From Intrasporangiaceae bacterium (GTDB taxonomy: Bacteria > Actinomycetota > Actinomycetes > Actinomycetales > Dermatophilaceae), in assembly GCA_012518475.1 (NCBI GenBank), contig JAAYSB010000300.1, positions 1 through 5,943 on the forward strand: a DNA stretch of 5,943 nt. The letters are read 5' to 3'. Shown here in pieces: positions 1 through 4,434 of the stretch; positions within the stretch are counted from its first letter, which is position 1, and the number at the start of each line of letters is the position of its first letter. The position numbers were made by a program, and so were the translations under genes. The notes beneath the pieces are model-generated. The model saw only the letters and a program-made list of their open reading frames with translations, was not told where the DNA came from and ran no database searches.

Positions 1-594
1 CAGGGGGGAGCGGGCCGGAGTCGGCAGGGCCGGCAGCGTCCACTGCGGCACCAGCCGCTCGATGGCGCGCCACAGGATCCGCTCTCCCACGGTGAAGACC
101 AGGGTGAGAGCGACCGTGGCCAGGATGTGGAACGCGACCATGCGGGGGTCGACTGCGACGGAGATCTCGCCGCCGGATGAGGTCTGTGCGCTCTGCACGA
201 CGGGCTCGAGGGCGGACAGTCCGATCACGTCGAGGCCGTGGTGGCCGTGGCCCCCGGCAGCCACCGGTGCCAGCGAGCCCGCCTGGGCAGAAGCGCCGGC
301 GATGGGGCGCGGCGGTGCATGCGGGGCATGCCCGGCGCTGAGGGCGAGGTGGGTGAGGACCTGGCCGGTCGCGAGGATCCCTGCCGTGACGGTGACCGGG
401 ACCGGCCGCAGCGTTGCGACCCACGCGAGGGCGACGACGCTGAGCAGGAGAGGGACCGAGACGAGGGAGAGGTGGGCGGTGCCGTCGGCGCTCGTGTGCG
501 CCAGCCAGCCGACGGCGATCCCGGAGCCGCCGAGGACGAGCGCACGCACCAGTCGCGGGCCTCCCCGCGACGGCTCGAGCACTTGACCCCGCAT
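1..594 (-). CDS. Histidine-rich polytopic membrane protein, partial (3' end beyond window)
   Basis: This reading frame is open from ATG at 594 down to position 1, giving 198 codons without a stop; the C-terminus lies outside the window. Hydrophobic segments fall at about residues 16-33, 42-62, 66-87 and 152-170. Between the third and fourth is a long Ala/Gly/Pro loop (about 88-150) with a GHGHH cluster at 115-119. Further histidines sit in or beside membrane segments (H33, H41, H82, H89, H92, H156). The last segment ends in a GERILWR motif (170-176), a pattern I associate, from memory only, with small actinobacterial membrane proteins encoded near copper genes (CopC/YcnI type). A metal-related role is inference; no enzyme motif is seen. 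The start was chosen because an ATACGGTATGG stretch immediately upstream could serve as a -10 region for a leaderless message. It is transcribed divergently from rbfA. Confidence is high that it is a gene, low on function. Confidence 0.75.
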   Translation of the reverse strand, partial: MRGQVLEPSRGGPRLVRALVLGGSGIAVGWLAHTSADGTAHLSLVSVPLLLSVVALAWVATLRPVPVTVTAGILATGQVLTHLALSAGHAPHAPPRPIAGASAQAGSLAPVAAGGHGHHGLDVIGLSALEPVVQSAQTSSGGEISVAVDPRMVAFHILATVALTLVFTVGERILWRAIERLVPQWTLPALPTPARSPL

Positions 595-608
595 ACCCCA
601 TACCGTAT
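593..608. promoter_or_regulatory. Possible metal-repressor-like operator over the start of the membrane protein gene
   Basis: ATACCCCATACCGTAT covers the ATG and the proposed -10 element of the minus-strand gene. It combines a direct repeat (CATACC at 592-597 and 599-604) with the odd-length palindrome ATAC-C-GTAT (600-608). AT-flanked C-runs of this kind resemble CsoR/RcnR family operators, but the outer symmetry is limited to ATAC...GTAT, so the match is imperfect. A role in metal response is inference. Confidence 0.22.
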
Positions 609-631
609 CCCTCGCCGGCGCGCCCGGTCGA
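602..631 (-). promoter_or_regulatory. Putative leaderless promoter of the minus-strand membrane protein gene
   Basis: On the minus strand, TACGGT (607-602) fits the actinobacterial -10 pattern TAnnnT. TCGACC (631-626) matches 4 of 6 bases of TTGACA at an 18-bp spacing. Transcription would begin at about 594-596, essentially at the ATG, which fits a leaderless message and the lack of a well-placed Shine-Dalgarno. This is a motif match by eye only. Confidence 0.3.
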
Positions 632-636
632 CCGGG
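623..636. repeat. 14-bp perfect palindrome CCCGGTCGACCGGG in the divergent promoter region
   Basis: The sequence equals its own reverse complement over all 14 bases. It overlaps the proposed -35 element of the minus-strand gene and lies about 100 bp before rbfA, a position suited to a dimeric repressor. GC-rich palindromes of this length can occur by chance in such DNA, so a regulatory role is only suggested. Confidence 0.4.
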
Positions 637-653
637 TCCACGGTCCGGTCCAC
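635..653 (+). repeat. GGTCC repeat cluster (GGTCCAC-GGTCC-GGTCCAC)
   Basis: GGTCCAC occurs at 635-641 and again at 647-653, with a third GGTCC at 642-646 between them, so the outer copies are 12 bp apart on centre. The first copy overlaps the end of the 14-bp palindrome. It is non-coding and its role is unknown. Confidence 0.45.
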
Positions 654-691
654 CCCAGTGCGGCTTGTCGCGTCCACGCCTTCCGATCGCT

Positions 692-697
692 TAGGGT
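692..697 (+). promoter_or_regulatory. Candidate -10 element for the rbfA operon
   Basis: TAGGGT fits the TAnnnT pattern of actinobacterial housekeeping -10 elements and would start transcription near 704, leaving a leader of about 33 bases before rbfA. No good -35 is present at standard spacing; TTGTCG at 665-670 is 21 bp away. Transcription could also begin elsewhere. Confidence 0.28.
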
Positions 698-703
698 CGA
701 ACG

Positions 704-721
704 ATCCGACTCATCCGACTC
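704..721 (+). repeat. Perfect tandem repeat of ATCCGACTC (two copies) before the rbfA ribosome binding site
   Basis: ATCCGACTC at 704-712 is followed directly by an identical copy at 713-721. It falls in the likely rbfA leader and ends 5 bases before the Shine-Dalgarno sequence. It may be a slipped-strand duplication or a paired recognition element; nothing else in the window matches it. Confidence 0.6.
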
Positions 722-726
722 GCACC

Positions 727-732
727 AGGAGG
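727..732 (+). promoter_or_regulatory. Shine-Dalgarno sequence of rbfA
   Basis: AGGAGG sits five bases upstream of the ATG at 738 and is a full match to the anti-Shine-Dalgarno core. It fixes the rbfA start and is the only strong ribosome binding site in the window. The downstream genes of the run have weak or no sites and probably depend on coupling to upstream translation. Confidence 0.85.
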
Positions 733-737
733 CTGTC

Positions 738-1217
738 ATGGCTGATCCCGCCCGTGCTCGCAAGGTCGCCGACCGCATCAAGGTCGTCGTCGCCGCCAAC
801 CTGGAGTCACTCATCAAGGACCCCGACCTCGGGTTCGTGACGATCACCGACGTCAAGGTCACCAACGACCTGCAGCACTCGCAGATCTACTACACGGTCT
901 TCGGGGACGAGGGACAGCACGCGAAGACGGCCGAGCTGCTCGCCAAGAACCGGGGCCGGATCCGCTCCCTCGTCGGCCGCCAGCTCGGCATCCGGCTCAC
1001 GCCGAGCGTCGAGTTCTTCGCCGACGCGATCCCCGAGTCCGCTGCTGCCATCGAGGACCTGCTCCGCGAGGCCAAGGAGCGCGACGCTGCGACGGCCGCT
1101 GCCGCCAGCAGTGCTGCCTATGCCGGAGACGAGGACCCGTACAAGAAGGACCCGGTCGATGAGGACGCTGAGGGCCCCTCGGCTGACGCCGAAGAGAGCG
1201 TCGACGCCGGCCGGTGA
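738..1217 (+). CDS. rbfA: 30S ribosome-binding factor A
   Basis: RbfA binds the immature 30S subunit and assists late 16S rRNA 5'-end processing and cold adaptation in the cytoplasm. The 159-residue product has the single type II KH-like domain of the family at about residues 5-111: an N-terminal helix (RARKVADRIKVVV), a first strand with FVTITDVKVTNDL (33-45), the AKNRGRIRSLVG helix (69-80), which replaces the usual KH GxxG, and the conserved strand LTPSVEFFAD (88-96) followed by the IEDLL helix. Residues 112-159 form an alanine- then Asp/Glu-rich tail that is longer than in E. coli RbfA (133 residues in total) and is probably disordered. The start is set by AGGAGG five bases upstream. The stop overlaps the truB start in GTGA (1214-1217). 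Upstream is not infB, its usual neighbour, but a divergent membrane protein gene, so rbfA appears to be the first gene of this transcript. Confidence 0.95.
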   Translation: MADPARARKVADRIKVVVAANLESLIKDPDLGFVTITDVKVTNDLQHSQIYYTVFGDEGQHAKTAELLAKNRGRIRSLVGRQLGIRLTPSVEFFADAIPESAAAIEDLLREAKERDAATAAAASSAAYAGDEDPYKKDPVDEDAEGPSADAEESVDAGR

Positions 1218-2137
1218 GCGACCAGGAGTCCATCGACGGCATCATCGTCGTCGACAAGCCCCAGGAGTGGACGAGTCACGACGTCGTCGGCCGGATGCGC
1301 CGCCTGGCTCGCACCCGGAAGGTGGGGCACGCCGGCACCCTCGACCCGATGGCCACCGGGGTGCTCGTCCTCGGGGTGAACAAGGGCACGAAGCTGCTCA
1401 CCTTCCTCGTCGGCTGCGACAAGGACTACACGGCGACGATCCGCCTCGGACAGACGACGAACACCGACGACGCCGAGGGTGAGATCACCTCCGTGAGCGG
1501 TGCCAAGGATGTTGCCGACGAGAGGATTGAGGCTGCCGTCGCCGACCTCACCGGCGAGATCCAGCAGGTGCCCAGCACGGTGAGCGCGATCAAGATCGAC
1601 GGACAGAGAGCGTATGCGCGCGCCCGTGCCGGCGAGGACGTCACCCTGGCCGCGCGGCCGGTCACCGTCTCCCGCTTCGAGGTCCTGGCTCGCCGCGACG
1701 GATTCGTGGACGACCTGCCCGTCACCGATCTCGACGTCGCGGTGACCGTCAGCTCCGGAACATACGTCCGGGCGCTGGCCCGTGACCTCGGCGCGGCCCT
1801 CGGCACCGGAGGACATCTCACCGCCTTGCGGCGGACCAGGGTGGGCGGCTTCGAGGAGTCCTCCGCGCATACCCTCTCCGCCCTGACCGAGCTGAGCGAG
1901 GGGGAGGTGGCGCTGCCGATCATCCCGCTCGCCGAGGTCGCGAGGCGCTCGTTCCCGGTGCGTGAGCTGACCGAGGACGAGGCCCGGGCCCTGTCGTACG
2001 GCGCCCGGATCGAGTCAGCGGGACGAGGTCGGGACGCGGTGGCGGGCCTTGCTCCCGACGGCCGCCTCATCGCCATGCTCGACGAGTCGGGATCCAGAAC
2101 CCGGTCCCATGTCGTGTTTGCTCCTGCGAGTTCGTAG
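1214..2137 (+). CDS. truB: tRNA pseudouridine(55) synthase
   Basis: TruB converts U55 of the T-loop of elongator tRNAs to pseudouridine. The 307-residue product shows the family motifs in order: the GHAGTLDPMATGVL box with catalytic aspartate D44, KDYTATIRLGQTTNTDDAEG from K70 with the stacking tyrosine Y72, PSTVSAIKIDGQRAY, and SSGTYVRALARDLG (180-193) with the conserved R186, followed by HLTALRRTRVG. The last 65 or so residues look like the actinobacterial-type TruB C-terminal (PUA-like) domain. The GTG start overlaps the rbfA stop by four bases and has only a weak purine stretch upstream (GAAGAGAG around 1190-1197), so initiation is probably by termination-reinitiation. Nine bases separate its stop from ribF. 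Length and active-site residues are normal for the family; I see no sign of damage. Confidence 0.96.
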   Translation: MSDQESIDGIIVVDKPQEWTSHDVVGRMRRLARTRKVGHAGTLDPMATGVLVLGVNKGTKLLTFLVGCDKDYTATIRLGQTTNTDDAEGEITSVSGAKDVADERIEAAVADLTGEIQQVPSTVSAIKIDGQRAYARARAGEDVTLAARPVTVSRFEVLARRDGFVDDLPVTDLDVAVTVSSGTYVRALARDLGAALGTGGHLTALRRTRVGGFEESSAHTLSALTELSEGEVALPIIPLAEVARRSFPVRELTEDEARALSYGARIESAGRGRDAVAGLAPDGRLIAMLDESGSRTRSHVVFAPASS

Positions 2138-2146
2138 ACTCACGAC

Positions 2147-3130
2147 GTGCACCGCTGGACCGACCTCGCGCAGACGCCTGACTCACTCACCCCGTGTGTG
2201 GCGACGTTCGGCAACTTCGACGGCGTCCACCGCGGCCACCAGGGCATCATCAACGCCGTCGTCACGGCCGCTCGGCGCCACGGCGTCAAGGCGCTCGCCG
2301 TCACCTTCGATCCGCACCCGGTGACCCTGTTTCACCCGGAGCAGGCTCCTGAGCTCATCACCCCAGGGCACCTCCGCGAGGACCTGCTCGAGGCCCTCGG
2401 CCTCGACGGACTGCTCACGCTGCACTTCGACCGGGAGTTCGCGAGCCAGACGGCCCGCGAGTACATCGAGTCGACGTTCGTCCGCGGCCTGCAGGTCAAG
2501 GCTCTCGTCGTCGGCGAGGACGCCAAGGGGTTCGGGGTGAACTACAGTGGAGATGTCGACCTGCTCCGTCAGCTCGGCGAGGAGCACGGCTTCGAGGTCA
2601 TCGTCCTCGACGACATGGGCGACACCGAGCGCTGGTCCTCCTCGAGCGTGCGGGCGCACCTCACAGCGGGGGAGGTCGCCGAGGCCGCCGCGGTGCTCGG
2701 GCGGCCCCACCGGATGGTGGGGGAGATCGTCCACGGGGACCACCGCGGCCGCGAGCTCGGCTTCCCGACCGCCAACATGAGCCCAGACAGTCTTGGTCTC
2801 ATCCCGGGCGACGGCGTCTATGCCGGTTGGCTGACCCGCCTCGAGCGACCCCTCGACGACGTGGAGCGCACCATGCCGGCAGCCATCTCCGTGGGCACGA
2901 ACCCGACGTTCGAGGGCCGCCGACGCCGTCGGGTCGAGTCGTATGTCCTCGACCGGACCGACCTGGACCTCTATGACGAGACCGTCATGGTCGAGTTCAT
3001 CGAGCACATCCGGCCGACCCTGAAGTTCGACTCGATCGATGAGCTCCTGACCGCGATGAACGACGACGTCGAGCGCTGTCGACGGGTGCTCTCCTCGGCG
3101 ATCGTGCCGCCGGCACCCGTGCCCGACTAG
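2147..3130 (+). CDS. ribF: Bifunctional riboflavin kinase / FAD synthetase
   Basis: RibF phosphorylates riboflavin to FMN and adenylates FMN to FAD in the cytoplasm. The 327-residue product has both modules. The N-terminal adenylyltransferase carries GNFDGVHRGH (22-31, the HxGH-type nucleotide site), FDPHP (54-58) and RWSSSSVR (162-169, the ISSTxxR-type motif). The C-terminal kinase carries HRGRELGFPTAN (199-210) with the PTAN Mg/ATP motif, GTNPTFEG (250-257), the likely catalytic base E264 in the ESYVLD strand, and the conserved LYD...VMVEFIEHIRP segment. Motif positions are close to those of the well-studied Corynebacterium ammoniagenes enzyme (N210, E268). The GTG at 2147 starts nine bases after the truB stop with no recognisable Shine-Dalgarno, so coupling to truB is likely. 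No FMN riboswitch-like leader is visible, consistent with ribF being inside a constitutive housekeeping run. Confidence 0.96.
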   Translation: MHRWTDLAQTPDSLTPCVATFGNFDGVHRGHQGIINAVVTAARRHGVKALAVTFDPHPVTLFHPEQAPELITPGHLREDLLEALGLDGLLTLHFDREFASQTAREYIESTFVRGLQVKALVVGEDAKGFGVNYSGDVDLLRQLGEEHGFEVIVLDDMGDTERWSSSSVRAHLTAGEVAEAAAVLGRPHRMVGEIVHGDHRGRELGFPTANMSPDSLGLIPGDGVYAGWLTRLERPLDDVERTMPAAISVGTNPTFEGRRRRRVESYVLDRTDLDLYDETVMVEFIEHIRPTLKFDSIDELLTAMNDDVERCRRVLSSAIVPPAPVPD

Positions 3131-3151
3131 CCGACCCGGACCCGCGGGCCT

Positions 3152-4285
3152 GTGCGAACCCTCGCGACCCCCGACCTGGACCACCGCCCAGCCTGGTGGC
3201 GGGACGCGGACTGGGGTCTGGTCATCGGCGCGCTCGGACTGTCCCTCATCGGGGCGCTGCTCGTGTACTCCGCGACCCGGGCCGACTCCGGCACGACCTA
3301 TCTGATCCGGCACCTGGTCAACCTGGCCATCGGCATCTCGCTCGCGGCCGTCGTCATGCAGATCACTCCGCACGCGCTGCGGGTGCTGTCTCCCCTCGCG
3401 TATCTCGGCGGGCTCGGCGGACTCATCGCCGTCCTCGGCCCGCTCGGGTCGACGATCAACGGATCCCGCTCCTGGATCCAGGTGCCGATCGGCATGTCGA
3501 TCCAGCCGTCGGAGCTGACCAAGATCAGCGTCATCCTCGCCCTGGCGACCCTCTTCGCCGCCCCTATCGACCGGGGTGAGCGGCTCGGTCTCGGCCGGCT
3601 CGCCCTCGGTGCGGTGCTCGCGGGCGTGCCGATCCTCCTCGTCCTGCGCCAGCCCGATCTCGGCTCCGCGGCGGTGCTGGCGGTCCTCGTCGGCGGCATG
3701 TTCGTCGTCACCGGGATCCGGGCCCGGTGGATCCTGCTCGGTATCGTCCTCGCCGCGGGGGCTGCTGTTGCCGCCTGGTTCTCGCCGCTGCTGTCTGCCT
3801 ATCAGCGCGACCGGATCACCGTCTTCCTCCACCCCGAGACCGATCCGCAGGGGATCGGCTACCAGATCACCCAGGTCGCCATCGCCATCCGCCGCGGAGG
3901 ATGGACCGGAACCGGGCTGTTCGAGGGCCCGTCCACCCAAGGTGGCTTCATCCCGTTCCAGGAGACCGACTTCGTCTTCTCCGTCGCCGCCGAGGAGCTC
4001 GGATACCTCGGGGCTCTCGGCATCATCATCGTCTATGCCTTCCTCGTCGGGCGCACGGTCCTCGTGGGGATCAGGGGCAACGACGCGTTCACCCACCTCG
4101 TCGCCGCGGGTGTGGCGACGTGGTTCACCGCGCAGGTCGTCGAGAACATCGGGATGAACCTCCAGCTGACCCCGGTGACCGGTCTGCCTCTGCCGTTCCT
4201 GTCCTACGGTGGGTCCTCGATGTTCGCCTGCTGGCTCGCGATCGGGCTCGTCCTCAGCGTCCATCGGCACCGGCCGCGACGCTGA
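3152..4285 (+). CDS. rodA: SEDS-family peptidoglycan glycosyltransferase, RodA type
   Basis: SEDS proteins polymerise lipid II into glycan strands in the plasma membrane, working with a class B penicillin-binding protein. The 377-residue product has about ten hydrophobic segments, the first at residues 22-40, and is the size of E. coli RodA (370). Diagnostic motifs are NGSRSWI (103-109), QPSELTK (118-124), QPDLGSA (167-173), GYQITQ with IRRGG, ETDFVFSVAAEELG from E271, and NIGMNLQLTPVTGLPLPFLSYGGSS (P341-S356 for the second half). D273 in the TDF motif matches the essential aspartate of RodA. NIGM and the TDFVF/EELG region favour RodA over FtsW, though separation of paralogues by eye is not certain. 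The GTG start is 21 bases after ribF without a clear Shine-Dalgarno. No penicillin-binding protein partner is in the window. The first 20 residues form a hydrophilic cytoplasmic tail. Confidence 0.9.
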   Translation: MRTLATPDLDHRPAWWRDADWGLVIGALGLSLIGALLVYSATRADSGTTYLIRHLVNLAIGISLAAVVMQITPHALRVLSPLAYLGGLGGLIAVLGPLGSTINGSRSWIQVPIGMSIQPSELTKISVILALATLFAAPIDRGERLGLGRLALGAVLAGVPILLVLRQPDLGSAAVLAVLVGGMFVVTGIRARWILLGIVLAAGAAVAAWFSPLLSAYQRDRITVFLHPETDPQGIGYQITQVAIAIRRGGWTGTGLFEGPSTQGGFIPFQETDFVFSVAAEELGYLGALGIIIVYAFLVGRTVLVGIRGNDAFTHLVAAGVATWFTAQVVENIGMNLQLTPVTGLPLPFLSYGGSSMFACWLAIGLVLSVHRHRPRR

Positions 4286-4288
4286 GCC

Positions 4289-4313
4289 GCCGTCGCCGCA
4301 AAGATGTGACGGC
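4289..4313 (+). terminator. Weak terminator-like hairpin after the rodA-type gene
   Basis: GCCGTC (4289-4294) pairs with GACGGC (4308-4313). A G-U and a C-G pair extend the stem inwards to eight pairs, with a nine-base loop. It begins three bases after the stop codon. Only two T residues follow, so it is a poor classical intrinsic terminator; actinobacterial genes often end with such tail-less hairpins. It could equally be incidental. Confidence 0.3.
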
Positions 4314-4322
4314 TTCGTGACG
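4306..4322 (+). promoter_or_regulatory. 11-bp-spaced direct repeat GTGACG(n5)GTGACG
   Basis: GTGACG occurs at 4306-4311 and 4317-4322, exactly 11 bp apart, and the inverted form CGTCAC lies at 4330-4335. One-turn-spaced direct repeats of GTnAC type resemble sites for OmpR-family regulators such as MtrA or GlnR in actinobacteria. It lies 113-129 bp upstream of the acyl-CoA synthetase start. The regulator assignment is inference. The first copy overlaps the 3' arm of the terminator-like hairpin. Confidence 0.3.
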
Positions 4323-4339
4323 TGCAGCGCGTCACTACC

Positions 4340-4357
4340 AGTGAGCGATCGCTTAGT
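4340..4357. promoter_or_regulatory. TetR-type operator candidate upstream of the acyl-CoA synthetase gene
   Basis: AGTGAGCGATCGCTTAGT is an imperfect 18-bp inverted repeat: 7 of 9 positions of each arm match, with a perfect ten-base core AGCGATCGCT (4344-4353). Size and symmetry are typical of TetR-family operators, which commonly control fatty-acid activation genes in actinobacteria. The site is 78 bp before the ATG and overlaps the most likely promoter zone. The cognate regulator is not in the window. Confidence 0.42.
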
Positions 4358-4379
4358 TGGTGTGAAACGATGGGCAGGA

Positions 4380-4399
4380 GTCTGTCGTCGACGACAGAC
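4380..4399. repeat. 20-bp perfect palindrome centred on TCGA
   Basis: Positions 4380-4399 equal their own reverse complement over all 20 bases (GTCTGTCG-TCGA-CGACAGAC). As RNA it can form an eight-pair stem with a four-base loop; as DNA it could bind a dimeric protein. It lies 35 bp before the acyl-CoA synthetase ATG, probably within the 5' leader. There is no following T-run, so it is unlikely to be an intrinsic terminator. Confidence 0.7.
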
Positions 4400-4434
4400 G
4401 AACCCCCGCACAACCAGCGCGAAAGTGGACAACG

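Noticed and set aside
225..677. 150-codon minus-strand open frame in the left region
   Set aside because: It is Ser/Arg/Pro-rich shadow sequence. The neighbouring minus-strand frame from 594 gives clean membrane segments and is the better gene call.
62..840. Plus-strand open frames of 174 and 200 codons in the left region
   Set aside because: Arg/Ala/Pro-rich translations without motifs; they oppose the membrane protein gene and one runs into rbfA out of frame.
1118..1870. 250-codon minus-strand open frame opposite the end of rbfA and truB
   Set aside because: It overlaps the conserved TruB catalytic region in antisense and has shadow-type composition.
3141..3148. CCCGCGGG palindrome between ribF and the RodA-type gene as a terminator
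   Set aside because: It is only eight bases, leaves no loop for a hairpin, and has no T-run; the genes appear co-directional and closely spaced.
4317..4335. Crp/GlxR-type site from GTGA...TCAC
   Set aside because: The half-sites are separated by 11 bases rather than the six required for TGTGAn6TCACA.
4289..4399. A riboswitch (for example c-di-AMP or FMN type) in the 149-bp spacer
   Set aside because: The spacer holds simple inverted and direct repeats but none of the conserved multi-stem cores of those riboswitch classes that I could recognise.
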